Shown piece after piece: positions 21,914-31,409 of a DNA stretch of 64,000 nt. Under the pieces are notes generated by a model. It made no database searches. It saw nothing but the letters and a program-made list of their open reading frames with translations, and had not been told where the DNA came from. Position numbers and translations under genes: made by a program. The stretch spans positions 248,001 to 312,000 of the forward strand of contig NZ_JARVRX010000002.1 in assembly GCF_030209435.1 (NCBI RefSeq), given 5' to 3'. Source of the stretch: Mycolicibacterium sp. lyk4-40-TYG-92. GTDB lineage: Bacteria; Actinomycetota; Actinomycetes; Mycobacteriales; Mycobacteriaceae. Numbering within the stretch: the first letter of the stretch is position 1; each line of letters opens with the position of its first letter.

Positions 21914-24900
21914 GTGGCCGACGATGCCCAACTTGAAGACCGATCCGAAGACGCCGGCAGCGCAGCGGAGCCGATAGAGCTCCCCGAGCGCCTGCGGATT
22001 TTCTCGCTGGCCCGGATCCTCGGGACCACCAGCAAGAACATCACCGAGACCCTCGCCGGGGTCGACGGTCGGCCCCGCAACCCGGCCTCCACGGTGACCC
22101 GCGTCGAGGCCGAGCGCGTCCGCGACCTGCTGGGTCTCGGCGGCGACGCCACGCAGAGCCCGGCACCCGCCGCGCCGGCGGAGGCCGGTGAGCCGGTTGC
22201 CGAGGTGCTGGTCGAGGTCACCACCGAGGCCGCCACCGAAACCGCAGGGGTGTCCGCAGAGGTCGCCGTCGAAGCCGTCGACGTCGCCGAAGCTGCCGTC
22301 GAGATCGCCCGCGAGGCAGCCGACGCCGGCGACGCGGAGCCCGACGAAGACGAGCCCGAGTCCCGCCTGCTGCTCGAACCAGTCCCGGCGCCCGCCGCCG
22401 AGCCGGCCGACTACCTGCCGCTGTTCGTGGCACCGCAGCCCGTGACGTTCCGGCCGCCCGCCGAGCCTGACGACTTCGCCGACGACGACACCACCGACGA
22501 CGCGGCCGACGCCGGCGACGAGGGCGGCGAGGACGGCACCGACGAAGACGGCGAGCGGCCCGCCAACCGGCGCCGCCGTCGTGGTCGCCGCGGTCGGGGC
22601 CGCGGTCGGGGAGAACAGAGCAGCGACGACGCGACCGAGGGCGACGCCGAAGGTGAGACGCAGGACGCGTCGGCCGAGGGCGACGAGGACGCCGACGGCG
22701 AGGCCGACGAGGATTCCGGCGACGACGACGCGAACGCGTCCGACGGCGCCAGCCGCCGTCGCCGTCGCCGTCGCCGCCGCAAGTCCGGCGGTGCCGGTGG
22801 TGACGATGCCGATGGCGAGGCCGGTTCGCCGGACGATCCGCCCAACACCGTCGTCCACGAGCGCGCCCCACGGGCGAAGTCGGACAACAACGAAATCCAG
22901 GGCATCACCGGGTCCACCCGGCTCGAGGCCAAGCGCCAGCGCCGTCGCGACGGCCGTGATGCCGGTCGCCGCCGTCCGCCGATCCTGAGCGAGGCCGAGT
23001 TCCTGGCCCGGCGCGAAGCTGTCGAGCGTGTGATGGTGGTGCGCGACAAGATCCGCACCGAACCGCCGCACGAAGGCGCCCGGTACACCCAGATCGCGGT
23101 GCTGGAAGACGGCGTCGTGGTCGAACACTTCGTCACCTCCGCGGCATCGGCCAGCCTGGTGGGCAACATCTACCTCGGCATCGTGCAGAACGTGCTGCCG
23201 TCGATGGAGGCGGCGTTCGTCGACATCGGCCGTGGCCGCAACGGCGTGCTGTACGCCGGTGAGGTCAACTGGGAGGCCGCCGGTCTCGGTGGCAACAACC
23301 GCAAGATCGAGCAGGCGCTCAAGCCCGGCGACTACGTCGTCGTCCAGGTCAGCAAGGACCCGGTCGGGCACAAGGGCGCTCGCCTCACCACGCAGATTTC
23401 GCTGGCCGGGCGCTACCTGGTGTACGTGCCGGGGGCGTCGTCGACCGGGATCAGCCGCAAGCTGCCCGACACCGAGCGCCAGCGCCTGAAGGAAATCCTC
23501 AAGGAGGTCGTGCCTGCGGACGCCGGTGTGATCATCCGCACCGCGTCCGAGGGCGTGAAGGAAGAGGACATCCGCGCGGACGTCAACCGGTTGCAGGAAC
23601 GCTGGACCGAGATCGAGACGACCGCGGCCGAAACCAAGGCCAAGGCCGCCGGTGCTGCGGTAGCGCTCTACGAGGAGCCCGACGTCCTGGTCAAGGTCAT
23701 CCGTGACCTGTTCAACGAGGACTTCTCCAAGCTCGTGGTGTCGGGTGACGAAGCCTGGAACACCATCAACGGGTACGTGAACTCCGTTGCGCCGGAACTG
23801 CTTTCGCGCATGTCGCAGTACGAGCCGGCCGGCGGGCCCACAGGTCCGGACGTGTTCTCGGTGTACCGCATCGACGAGCAGCTGGCCAAGGCGATGGACC
23901 GCAAGGTCTGGCTGCCCTCGGGCGGCACCCTGGTGATCGACCGCACCGAGGCCATGACCGTCGTCGACGTCAACACCGGGAAGTTCACCGGCTCGGGCGG
24001 CAACCTGGAGCAGACGGTCACCCGCAACAACCTCGAAGCGGCCGAGGAGATCGTCCGTCAGCTGCGGCTGCGCGACATCGGCGGCATCATCGTCATCGAC
24101 TTCATCGACATGGTGCTCGAATCCAACCGCGACCTGGTGCTGCGCCGCCTGACCGAGGCGCTGGCCCGGGACCGGACCCGCCACCAGGTGTCCGAGGTCA
24201 CTTCTCTCGGACTGGTGCAGCTGACGCGCAAGCGCCTGGGCACCGGCCTGGTCGAGGCGTTCTCCACGACCTGCCCGCATTGCGCGGGCCGCGGCATCAT
24301 GCTGCACGGCGATCCGGTGGACACCGCGTCGGCGAACGGCCGCAAGACCGAGGCGGCCGGCGGCAGCGCTGGTGGCGGCGGCCGGCGCAGCAAGCGCGCC
24401 AAGAAGGCCGCTCCGCGTGCCGAGGAGACGCCGGTGGCGAAGGTGCCGCCGCACCCGCAGGGCGAGCACCCGATGTTCAAGGCCATGGCGGCGGCGAACG
24501 GTAAGCACGAGGACGAACTCGACGACGAAGACGTCACCGAGGACGCCGAAGGACTTGCCGACGACGCGGCAGACAGCGATGCCGTCGAGTCCGCCGAGGC
24601 GCTCACCGAGCTGGACGCCGACGAGGACGCCGAAGACGACGAGGCCGAGGACGAGGACTCGGAAGACGACGAACTCGAAGTCGAACTCGACGAGGACTTC
24701 GAGGACAGCGACGACGACAACGACGAGCTGGACCTCGACGACGACACCGACGAAGACGAAGACGACTCGGATGAGGACGACGAGGACGACGACGACTCGG
24801 ACGATGACGACTCGGACGAGGACGACGAAGACGACGACGAGGACGAGGACGACGACGAAGAGGCTGATCAGCCCGCCGAACCGGTCGTCGCGCAGGCTCC

Positions 24901-24970
24901 CGTCGTCCGGCAGCGCCGCCGCGCCGCGGCCCGTCCCGCCGGTCCGCCGGTCGGAGGTGTCGATGGTTGA
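21914..24970 (+). CDS. rne: Ribonuclease E/G
   Basis: The protein has 1018 residues from GTG 21914 after GAGGAGA. A long disordered N-terminal extension (1-370) alternates acidic runs with arginine clusters (about 215-235 and 275-290), as in actinobacterial RNase E. An S1 RNA-binding domain follows (about 385-480). The catalytic DNase-I-like domain has VDVNTG (D685, N687) and DFIDM (from D729), the Mg-binding set, then the zinc link CPHC (from C787). The tail from about 855 is extremely acidic (long D/E runs to 980) and ends in a short basic stretch. It starts mRNA decay and rRNA processing and scaffolds the degradosome. Matches Rv2444c. Confidence 0.95.
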   Translation: MADDAQLEDRSEDAGSAAEPIELPERLRIFSLARILGTTSKNITETLAGVDGRPRNPASTVTRVEAERVRDLLGLGGDATQSPAPAAPAEAGEPVAEVLVEVTTEAATETAGVSAEVAVEAVDVAEAAVEIAREAADAGDAEPDEDEPESRLLLEPVPAPAAEPADYLPLFVAPQPVTFRPPAEPDDFADDDTTDDAADAGDEGGEDGTDEDGERPANRRRRRGRRGRGRGRGEQSSDDATEGDAEGETQDASAEGDEDADGEADEDSGDDDANASDGASRRRRRRRRRKSGGAGGDDADGEAGSPDDPPNTVVHERAPRAKSDNNEIQGITGSTRLEAKRQRRRDGRDAGRRRPPILSEAEFLARREAVERVMVVRDKIRTEPPHEGARYTQIAVLEDGVVVEHFVTSAASASLVGNIYLGIVQNVLPSMEAAFVDIGRGRNGVLYAGEVNWEAAGLGGNNRKIEQALKPGDYVVVQVSKDPVGHKGARLTTQISLAGRYLVYVPGASSTGISRKLPDTERQRLKEILKEVVPADAGVIIRTASEGVKEEDIRADVNRLQERWTEIETTAAETKAKAAGAAVALYEEPDVLVKVIRDLFNEDFSKLVVSGDEAWNTINGYVNSVAPELLSRMSQYEPAGGPTGPDVFSVYRIDEQLAKAMDRKVWLPSGGTLVIDRTEAMTVVDVNTGKFTGSGGNLEQTVTRNNLEAAEEIVRQLRLRDIGGIIVIDFIDMVLESNRDLVLRRLTEALARDRTRHQVSEVTSLGLVQLTRKRLGTGLVEAFSTTCPHCAGRGIMLHGDPVDTASANGRKTEAAGGSAGGGGRRSKRAKKAAPRAEETPVAKVPPHPQGEHPMFKAMAAANGKHEDELDDEDVTEDAEGLADDAADSDAVESAEALTELDADEDAEDDEAEDEDSEDDELEVELDEDFEDSDDDNDELDLDDDTDEDEDDSDEDDEDDDDSDDDDSDEDDEDDDEDEDDDEEADQPAEPVVAQAPVVRQRRRAAARPAGPPVGGVDG

Positions 24971-24991
24971 TGCCGTGAGGGTCCACGCGGT

Positions 24992-25028
24992 TTGACCCTC
25001 GATTACCTGGTCACGTACCCTTGACCAG
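24992..25028 (+). promoter_or_regulatory. Promoter of rplU-rpmA with an overlapping dyad
   Basis: TTGACC (24992-24997), an 18-bp spacer and TACCCT (25016-25021) make a near-consensus SigA promoter. An inverted repeat CTGGTCA (25007-25013) and TGACCAG (25022-25028) brackets the -10 box. A second short dyad GTCGCC...GGCGAC lies in the leader near 25030-25055. The leader before rplU is about 125 nt, room for ribosomal-protein autoregulation. Confidence 0.65.
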
Positions 25029-25154
25029 TTGTCGCCTGGCCGACACCGGCGACAGTGGGCGCCTTGACGGCCCCGCATCACAGACCCGCGCTCGCAGCCT
25101 TCGGGTGGCGCGCGCCCCGCAGTAGACGAAACGAAGAACAGAGGAACACCAACG

Positions 25155-25478
25155 ATGGCAGCCGATAACGCCACGTACGCAATCGTCAAGACTGGTGGCA
25201 AGCAGTACAAGGTTGCCGTCGGTGACGTGGTCAAGGTCGAGAAGCTCGACGCTGAGCAGGGCGCCTCGGTGTCGCTGCCCGTCGCTCTCGTGGTCGAGGG
25301 TGCGAAGGTCACCACCAGCGCTGACGCGCTGGCCAAGGTCGCCGTCACCGGTGAGGTGCTCGAGCACACCAAGGGCCCGAAGATCCGTATCCACAAGTTC
25401 AAGAACAAGACCGGCTACCACAAGCGCCAGGGCCACCGTCAGCAGCTGACGGTCGTCAAGGTCACCGGCATCAAGTAA
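25155..25478 (+). CDS. rplU: 50S ribosomal protein L21
   Basis: The protein has 107 residues from ATG 25155 after [25 protein letters not shown] is the L21 N-terminal signature, and [21 protein letters not shown] is the conserved C-terminus. It binds 23S rRNA in the large subunit. It is followed 18 bp later by rpmA, the universal partner. Matches Rv2442c; the dctA-like gene found here in M. tuberculosis (Rv2443) is absent. Confidence 0.98.
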   Translation: MAADNATYAIVKTGGKQYKVAVGDVVKVEKLDAEQGASVSLPVALVVEGAKVTTSADALAKVAVTGEVLEHTKGPKIRIHKFKNKTGYHKRQGHRQQLTVVKVTGIK

Positions 25479-25496
25479 GTAAGGGAGCGAACAGAC

Positions 25497-25754
25497 ATGG
25501 CACATAAAAAGGGCGCGTCCAGCTCTCGTAACGGTCGCGATTCCGCCGCCCAGCGACTGGGCGTCAAGCGCTTCGGCGGCCAGGTCGTCAAGGCCGGCGA
25601 GATCCTCGTCCGTCAGCGCGGCACGCACTTCCACCCGGGCGTGAACGTCGGTCGCGGTGGCGACGACACCCTGTTCGCCACGGCCGCCGGCTCGGTGCTC
25701 TTCGGCTCCAAGCGTGGTCGCAAGACGGTCAACATCGTCCCGGTCGAGGCTTAA
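25497..25754 (+). CDS. rpmA: 50S ribosomal protein L27
   Basis: The protein has 85 residues. [23 protein letters not shown] is the invariant N-terminus that reaches the peptidyl-transferase centre; no Firmicute-type cleavable prefix is present. AGAGGGAGCGAAC-type purines precede ATG 25497. Co-transcribed with rplU and closed by a strong terminator. Matches Rv2441c. Confidence 0.98.
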   Translation: MAHKKGASSSRNGRDSAAQRLGVKRFGGQVVKAGEILVRQRGTHFHPGVNVGRGGDDTLFATAAGSVLFGSKRGRKTVNIVPVEA

Positions 25755-25773
25755 CCTTTTCCCACGAGGTGTG

Positions 25774-25806
25774 AAGCTGCCACGAGGTTTCGCCTCGTGG
25801 CAGCTT
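25774..25806 (+). terminator. Classical intrinsic terminator after rpmA
   Basis: A perfect 14-bp stem (AAGCTGCCACGAGG and CCTCGTGGCAGCTT) with a 5-nt loop is followed directly by TTCTTTTTCCC. This is one of the few terminators in the window with a real T-tract. Confidence 0.92.
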
Positions 25807-25890
25807 TTCTTTTTCCCTGGCGACAGGGAAGCGGTTCCCGGGGCGAGCGAAGCGACGGGGACTTGGTTTTTGTGAGGGAGAGGACGTCAG

Positions 25891-27351
25891 ATGGCACCCC
25901 GGTTCGTTGACCGTGTGGTGATCCACGCGCGCGCCGGTAACGGCGGCAATGGCTGTGCATCGGTACATCGGGAGAAGTTCAAGCCGCTAGGTGGGCCGGA
26001 CGGCGGCAACGGCGGTAAGGGCGGCAGCATCGTGCTGGTCGTCGACCCGCAGGTGCACACCTTGCTGGACTTCCACTTCCGCCCGCACGTCGATGCCCCC
26101 TCCGGCAAGCCCGGCGCGGGTAGCAACCGCGACGGTGCCGCGGGCGCCGATCTCGAGGTGCACGTGCCCGACGGCACGGTCGTGCTCGACGACCAGGGCC
26201 GCATGCTGGCCGACCTCGTGGGTGCCGGTACCCGCTTCGAGGCCGCCGCCGGTGGCCGCGGCGGGCTGGGCAACGCCGCACTGGCCTCGCGGGCACGCAA
26301 GGCGCCCGGTTTCGCGCTGTTGGGGGAGAAGGGTGAGATCCGGGATCTCACCCTCGAACTCAAGACCGTCGCCGATGTGGGCCTGGTCGGTTTCCCGTCG
26401 GCCGGTAAATCCTCTCTGGTGTCGGCCATTTCGGCTGCCAAGCCGAAGATCGCGGACTACCCGTTCACCACGCTGGTGCCCAACCTGGGTGTGGTCTCGG
26501 CGGGCGACAACACTTTTACCGTCGCCGACGTCCCGGGCCTGATCCCCGGCGCTTCGGAGGGCCGCGGCCTGGGCCTGGACTTCCTGCGGCACATCGAACG
26601 CTGCGCCGTGCTGGTGCATGTGGTGGACTGCGCGACCCTCGAGCCGGGCCGGGATCCGATCTCCGACATCGAGGCACTCGAGGCCGAGCTGGCTGCGTAT
26701 ACGCCCACGCTGCAAGGGGATTCGACCCTCGGCGACCTGGCCGAGCGTCCCCGCGCGGTGCTGCTCAACAAGATCGACGTGCCCGACGCCCGCGAACTCG
26801 CCGATTTCGTGAAGGAAGAAGTCGCCGCCAAGTACGGCTGGCCGGTCTACGAAATCTCGACCGTCAGCCGAGATGGTCTGCGCCCGTTGACCTTCGCGCT
26901 GTGGGACATGGTCGCGGCGTACCGTGCCGCACAACCTGTGGTGGCACCGCGCCGGCCGATCATCCGGCCCGTCGCCGTCAACGAAACCGGCTTCACCGTC
27001 GAATCGGACGGCTCCGGCGGCTTCATCGTGCGCGGTACCCGGCCGGAACGCTGGATCGCCCAGACGGCCTTCGACAACGACGAGGCGGTCGGTTATCTCG
27101 GTGACCGCCTGGCCCGCCTGGGCGTCGAGGACGAACTGCTCAAGAAGGGTGCCCGCGCAGGCTGCGCGGTGACCATCGGCGACGTCACCTTCGACTGGGA
27201 GCCGCAGACGCCCGCTGGTGTCGACATGCAGATGTCCGGGCGCGGCACCGACATTCGGCTGGAGCAGACCGACCGCATCGGGGCCGCGGAACGCAAGGCG
27301 GCCCGCAAGGAACGCCGTCGGTCAGCGGAGGATGCCGAGGACGAGCTGTGA
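25891..27351 (+). CDS. obg: Obg family GTPase
   Basis: The protein has 486 residues from ATG 25891 after GAGGGAGAGG. The Obg domain (1-158) is glycine-rich ([27 protein letters not shown]). The GTPase domain has the P-loop [10 protein letters not shown] from residue 167, [12 protein letters not shown] as G3, and LNKIDV as G4. The C-terminal OCT domain (about 360-440) and a basic tail complete the family layout. It binds the 50S subunit and couples ribosome assembly to growth. Start overlap links it to proB. Matches Rv2440c. Confidence 0.97.
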   Translation: MAPRFVDRVVIHARAGNGGNGCASVHREKFKPLGGPDGGNGGKGGSIVLVVDPQVHTLLDFHFRPHVDAPSGKPGAGSNRDGAAGADLEVHVPDGTVVLDDQGRMLADLVGAGTRFEAAAGGRGGLGNAALASRARKAPGFALLGEKGEIRDLTLELKTVADVGLVGFPSAGKSSLVSAISAAKPKIADYPFTTLVPNLGVVSAGDNTFTVADVPGLIPGASEGRGLGLDFLRHIERCAVLVHVVDCATLEPGRDPISDIEALEAELAAYTPTLQGDSTLGDLAERPRAVLLNKIDVPDARELADFVKEEVAAKYGWPVYEISTVSRDGLRPLTFALWDMVAAYRAAQPVVAPRRPIIRPVAVNETGFTVESDGSGGFIVRGTRPERWIAQTAFDNDEAVGYLGDRLARLGVEDELLKKGARAGCAVTIGDVTFDWEPQTPAGVDMQMSGRGTDIRLEQTDRIGAAERKAARKERRRSAEDAEDEL

Positions 27352-28469
27352 CGCACAGTTCCGCCACGGTCTCGGCGCATCGCGAAGCCGTGCGTACCGC
27401 GCGCAGCGTCGTCGTCAAGATCGGGACCACGGCGCTCACCGCACCCAACGGCATGTTCGACGCCGGCCGGCTGGCCACGCTGGCCGATGCCATCGAGAAG
27501 CGGATGAAGGCCGGTTCGGACGTCGTGATCGTGTCGTCGGGCGCCATCGCCGCGGGCATCGAGCCGCTCGGCCTGAACCGGCGCCCGACGGACCTTGCCA
27601 CCAAGCAGGCCGCGGCCAGCGTCGGCCAGGTGGCCCTGGTCAACGCGTGGAGCGCGGCGTTCGGCCGGTACGACCGTACCGTCGGGCAGGTGCTGCTCAC
27701 CGCCCACGACATCGCCCAGCGCGCGCAGCACAACAACGCGCAGCGCACACTGGACCGGCTGCGCGCGTTGCACGCGGTGGCGATCGTGAACGAGAACGAC
27801 ACCGTGGCCACCAACGAGATTCGGTTCGGCGACAACGACCGGCTGTCGGCGCTGGTGGCCCAGCTGGTGGGGGCCGATGCGCTGATCCTGCTGAGCGACA
27901 TCGACGGGCTGTATGACTCCGACCCTCGCAAGGGCAACGCGCGCTTCATCCCCGAGGTCGCCGCGTCGGGCGACCTCGACGGCGTGTCCGCCACCGGGGG
28001 CAGTCACCTGGGCACGGGCGGCATGGCGTCGAAGCTGTCGTCCGCGCTGCTGGCCGCTGACGCCGGTGTACCCGTCCTGCTGGCGGCCGCCAGCGACGCG
28101 GCGGCCGCGCTGACCGACGCCACGGTGGGAACGGTGTTCGCCGCCCGCCCAGAGCGCATGTCGGCGCGCCGGTTCTGGGTGCGCTACGCGGCGGAGACGA
28201 CGGGGACCCTGACCCTGGACGCCGGCGCGGTGCGGGCTGTCGTCGGGCAGAGAAAATCGTTGTTGCCCGCCGGTATCACCGCGGTCTCGGGCCGCTTCCA
28301 CGGCGGCGACGTCGTCGAGCTGCACGGCCCGGACGGCAACGCCGTGGCACGGGGCGTCGTCGCGTACGACGATTCCGAGCTCGCGGGCATAATCGGCCGG
28401 TCCACCCCCGAACTACCCGTCGAACTGCGCCGGCCCGCGGTACATGCGGACGACCTCGTAGCAATTTGA
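27348..28469 (+). CDS. proB: Glutamate 5-kinase
   Basis: The protein has 373 residues; GTG 27348 overlaps the obg stop by 4 bp. The amino-acid kinase domain has VVKIGTTAL near the start, VSSGAIAAG, and [26 protein letters not shown]-terminal PUA domain (about 285-365) is present as in E. coli ProB. It makes glutamyl-5-phosphate, the first step to proline; proA lies 13 kb downstream in the same direction. Matches Rv2439c. Confidence 0.97.
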   Translation: MTHSSATVSAHREAVRTARSVVVKIGTTALTAPNGMFDAGRLATLADAIEKRMKAGSDVVIVSSGAIAAGIEPLGLNRRPTDLATKQAAASVGQVALVNAWSAAFGRYDRTVGQVLLTAHDIAQRAQHNNAQRTLDRLRALHAVAIVNENDTVATNEIRFGDNDRLSALVAQLVGADALILLSDIDGLYDSDPRKGNARFIPEVAASGDLDGVSATGGSHLGTGGMASKLSSALLAADAGVPVLLAAASDAAAALTDATVGTVFAARPERMSARRFWVRYAAETTGTLTLDAGAVRAVVGQRKSLLPAGITAVSGRFHGGDVVELHGPDGNAVARGVVAYDDSELAGIIGRSTPELPVELRRPAVHADDLVAI

Positions 28470-28492
28470 CGTCGACTTTGTGTGTATTTGGC

Positions 28493-28498
28493 TAGAAT
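28493..28498 (+). promoter_or_regulatory. -10 box upstream of the PIG-L gene
   Basis: TAGAAT is a good TANNNT -10. TTGACG at 28466-28471 is too far (21-bp spacer) to be a normal -35. A second candidate, TATGCT, is at 28555-28560. The proB-PIG-L gap of 131 bp is AT-richer than its surroundings. Confidence 0.4.
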
Positions 28499-28600
28499 CG
28501 ACGCCTCGTTCGATGTTTTCCCTGCTGGAGAAGGCCCACCCAATAATTTAGGGTTATGCTGCCTTCTACAACCCACGCAGCAAACAGAATTGAGGGGGCG

Positions 28601-29224
28601 ATGGCGAGACAGTCCGTGCTGGCGGTCGGCGCGCATCCCGATGACATCGAACTGGGCTGCGGCGGTGCGCTGGCAAAGCATGTAGCGGCCGGAGACCGGG
28701 TCACCATGTTGGTGGTGACCCGCGGCGAGGAGGGGCCGGGCGACTCGCAGGAGCGCGTGCGCGAGCAACTCCGCGCGGTCGAGGTGCTCGGCGTCCACGA
28801 ACTGCTGTGGGGCCAGGGTTTCGGCGACTGCCGTGTTTCGCTGCAGGAGTTCGAGCTGGTCCACCTGATCGAAGACGCCATCGAAAAATCTGCTGCCACA
28901 ATCGTTTACACACACACGGCCAATGACAGTCACCAGGACCACCGGGTGGTTTCCCGCTGTACCCTCGGTGCCGCCCGGTGGGTGTCGTCGATCATGACGT
29001 ACGGCGGGCCGTCGGCCATCGGCTTCAATCCGACGGCGTTTGTCGACATCTCCGACTCTCTGGACAAGAAGATCGAAGCCCTGATGTCGCACGTGTCGCA
29101 GGCCGAGGCCAGCGAGAAGGTCAGTGCCTCCTGGGTGCGCAGTTCCGCTGAGCACTATGGCTTCCTGTGCCGCCGCACGTTCGCCGAAGGATTCGAGCCG
29201 GCCCGACTGGTCGTCGATTTCTGA
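28601..29224 (+). CDS. PIG-L family deacetylase
   Basis: About 207 residues from ATG 28601; an in-frame ATG at 28556 would add 15 residues and neither start has an ideally spaced ribosome site. AHPDDIELGCGG near the N-terminus gives the His-Asp-Asp zinc site, and THTANDSHQDHRV supplies the third ligand. The family removes acetyl groups from N-acetylglucosamine-type sugars (MshB, Mca, bacillithiol and lipoglycan enzymes). MshB is longer (about 300 aa), so this is not simply the mycothiol enzyme. It is 4 bp from a flavoprotein gene, so the two probably act on one sugar-nucleotide or glycan. Confidence 0.87.
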   Translation: MARQSVLAVGAHPDDIELGCGGALAKHVAAGDRVTMLVVTRGEEGPGDSQERVREQLRAVEVLGVHELLWGQGFGDCRVSLQEFELVHLIEDAIEKSAATIVYTHTANDSHQDHRVVSRCTLGAARWVSSIMTYGGPSAIGFNPTAFVDISDSLDKKIEALMSHVSQAEASEKVSASWVRSSAEHYGFLCRRTFAEGFEPARLVVDF

Positions 29225-29228
29225 CCCT

Positions 29229-30536
29229 GTGTCGACCTTTCTCATAGTCGGGGCCGGTCCGACGGGGCTGGGCGCTGCCGTCCGGCTGACCGAACTCGGC
29301 ATCGATCACCTGGTGATCGATGCCGGCGATCAGGTCGGCGGCATGGCCACATCGGTCCGTGACGCATACGGTTTCACCTGGGATCTTGGCGGCCACGTGC
29401 TGCACAGCCACTTCCCGGAATTCGACCGCGCGGTCGATGCCTCGGGCGTCAAGATGAACGACGTCGCCCGCAACGGCTGGGTGTGGCTCGACGGCAGTGG
29501 GCCGCAGAGCCTGGTGCCGACGCCCATCCAGCAGCAACTCGCCGAGATGCCCACCGACCTGTACCCGGACGCCCCGCTGCACAACCTCGCCGACTATTAC
29601 CGGAACAATTTCGGTGGCAAACTTTTTGACGAGTTTTTCGGGCCCTACAACTACAAGATGTGGACGGCCCCACTCGAGCACATCGACCACGAATGGACGT
29701 CGTTGCGCAGCGGCAGCGCCGCGCCGAACGTGCCGCGCCTCGGTTTGGCCGGTTCGGCGCCGGTGCCCGCGGGCAGTTTTCCGTATCCGATCGGCGGCAC
29801 CGGTGCGCTGTGGCAGGGCGTGCACGACCAGATGCTGGTGCCGGGGACGGTGCGGTTGGGCACCCGCGTAGTCGACGTCGATGTGGCCCGTCGGACCGCC
29901 ACGCTGGACGACGGATCGACCGTCACGTACGACCACTGCGTCAGCTCGGCGCCGCTGACCACGGCCTGGGGCTGGCTCGGCGGCGCCGGCGCAGCCGGGA
30001 CGGCCGAGCGAAACACCTTGTGCGCCAGTCGTATCTACGCGGTCGGTTTGGGCTACCGCGGTCCGGCGCCGGAAGCGCTGGCCGACAAGACCTGGCTCTA
30101 CTGTCCCGACCTGGGCGTGCCGTGGTACCGGGCCACGATGCTCAACAACTACGACCCCGCCAACGCCGGCGACGGCCGCTGGAACGTGCTGTGCGAGGTG
30201 CCGCTGCTACCCGGGCAAACACTGACCGCCGACGACGCGGTGCGGCGCACCGAGGAATCACTGCGGGCACTGGGGGCCGAATCGGAGTACGTGGTGAGCC
30301 GGTTCGTGCAGGAGGTGCCGATGGGCTATCCGGTGCCGACCCTGGGCCGTGACGACATCGTGCGGACGGTCGACGAACGGCTGCGCGCGCACGGCTTCTA
30401 CAGCCGTGGGCGGTTCGGTGGGTGGCGCTACGAGTCGTCGAACCAGGACTACGGCTACATGCAGGGCCGGGAAGCCGTGGACAACGCGTTGTCCGGTACG
30501 CCCGAGGACGTCTATTGGCATCCCGACAGGTTCTGA
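29229..30536 (+). CDS. FAD-dependent amine oxidase / UDP-galactopyranose mutase-like protein
   Basis: About 435 residues from GTG 29229, 4 bp after the deacetylase stop. VGAGPTGLGAAVRL near residue 7 binds FAD, followed by DAGDQVGGMATSV and GGHVLHSHFPEF. FFGPYNYKMWTAPLEHI resembles the substrate region of mutase-like flavoproteins. Similar proteins are labelled protoporphyrinogen oxidase or NAD(P)-binding protein; heme synthesis is unlikely because no hem gene is near. Pairing with a PIG-L deacetylase suggests sugar or glycan modification. Its 3-prime end overlaps the convergent sirtuin gene by 25 bp. Confidence 0.82.
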   Translation: MSTFLIVGAGPTGLGAAVRLTELGIDHLVIDAGDQVGGMATSVRDAYGFTWDLGGHVLHSHFPEFDRAVDASGVKMNDVARNGWVWLDGSGPQSLVPTPIQQQLAEMPTDLYPDAPLHNLADYYRNNFGGKLFDEFFGPYNYKMWTAPLEHIDHEWTSLRSGSAAPNVPRLGLAGSAPVPAGSFPYPIGGTGALWQGVHDQMLVPGTVRLGTRVVDVDVARRTATLDDGSTVTYDHCVSSAPLTTAWGWLGGAGAAGTAERNTLCASRIYAVGLGYRGPAPEALADKTWLYCPDLGVPWYRATMLNNYDPANAGDGRWNVLCEVPLLPGQTLTADDAVRRTEESLRALGAESEYVVSRFVQEVPMGYPVPTLGRDDIVRTVDERLRAHGFYSRGRFGGWRYESSNQDYGYMQGREAVDNALSGTPEDVYWHPDRF

Positions 30537-31351
30537 GCCGATAGCTCGCCGGCCAGCAGCGCGAGAATTTCCGAACAGCCACTGTCGATCTTGACCGTGG
30601 CCAGGTCGTCGCCGCGGGTGGGCCCGCGGTTGATGATCGCGACGGGCTTTCCGGCGGCGGCCGCGTGCCGGACGAACCGGTAGCCCGAGTACACCGTCAG
30701 TGACGAGCCCGCGACCACCAGCGCGTCGGCGTCGTCGACCAGGGCGTACGCCTGTTTCACCCGGTCCTTGGGCACGCTGTCACCGAAGTACACGATGTCG
30801 GGTTTGAGAATGCCGCCGCAGCGCGGGCAGTCCAGATACCGGAATGTCGCGGTGTCCTCGACCGTCGCGTCGGCGTCGGGTGCGACACCGATACTGCCGA
30901 CCTCGGCGCGTTCGGCGAACCCGGGATTGAGCCGCTCCAGCTCGACGGCCAGCGCGGCGCGCGTCATGGTGTGCCCGCAGCTCAGGCACACGACCTGTGC
31001 GTAGGTGCCGTGCAGGTTCACCACGGTCCGAGAGCCGGCCTTGGTGTGCAGCAGGTCGACGTTCTGGGTGATGACGCCCGTCACCAGCCCCGCTCGTTCC
31101 ATGGCGGCCACGGCACGGTGGCCGGCATTGGGCCGGCGGACGGCCATGTGCCGCCAGCCGATGTGGTTGCGGGCCCAGTACCGCTGCCGGAACGCCGGCC
31201 CCGACAGGAACTGCTGGATGGTCATCGGATTGCTCGGCGGCGAATCCGGCCCGCGATAGTCCGGGATGCCCGAGTCGGTGGAGATACCGGCGCCGGTCAG
31301 CACGGCGAGACGTCGGTCGGTCAGCAGATTGACCAGTTCAGGAGCCTGCAC
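30512..31351 (-). CDS. Class II (SIRT4-like) Sir2-family NAD-dependent deacylase
   Basis: About 279 residues from GTG 31351; longer in-frame starts exist to 31402. GAGISTDSGIPDYRG is the NAD-binding motif and QNVDLLHTKAGS is the catalytic region (SIRT4 has nearly the same words), with the catalytic His in NLHGT. Zinc cysteines are CLSC and CPRC. NAD is consumed to remove acyl groups, including lipoyl or biotinyl in SIRT4-type enzymes, or for ADP-ribosylation. It is not the cobB/SIRT5-like Rv1151c type. It faces nadE head to head; the starts are only about 58 bp apart, so NAD synthesis and NAD use share a promoter region. Confidence 0.88.
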   Translation of the reverse strand: MQAPELVNLLTDRRLAVLTGAGISTDSGIPDYRGPDSPPSNPMTIQQFLSGPAFRQRYWARNHIGWRHMAVRRPNAGHRAVAAMERAGLVTGVITQNVDLLHTKAGSRTVVNLHGTYAQVVCLSCGHTMTRAALAVELERLNPGFAERAEVGSIGVAPDADATVEDTATFRYLDCPRCGGILKPDIVYFGDSVPKDRVKQAYALVDDADALVVAGSSLTVYSGYRFVRHAAAAGKPVAIINRGPTRGDDLATVKIDSGCSEILALLAGELSAQNLSGCQ

Positions 31352-31409
31352 GTCATCGAGGGTAGGCCGTCTGCGGTGTGACGCGACGGGACGATGCGAC
31401 AATCGAGAC

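Noticed and set aside
21809..25408. A 1199-codon open frame on the reverse strand opposite rne and rplU
   Set aside because: It is a by-product of GC-rich codon bias and the acidic/basic repeats of rne. Its sequence is Val/Arg/Gly low-complexity without domains, while rne on the other strand has all catalytic motifs.
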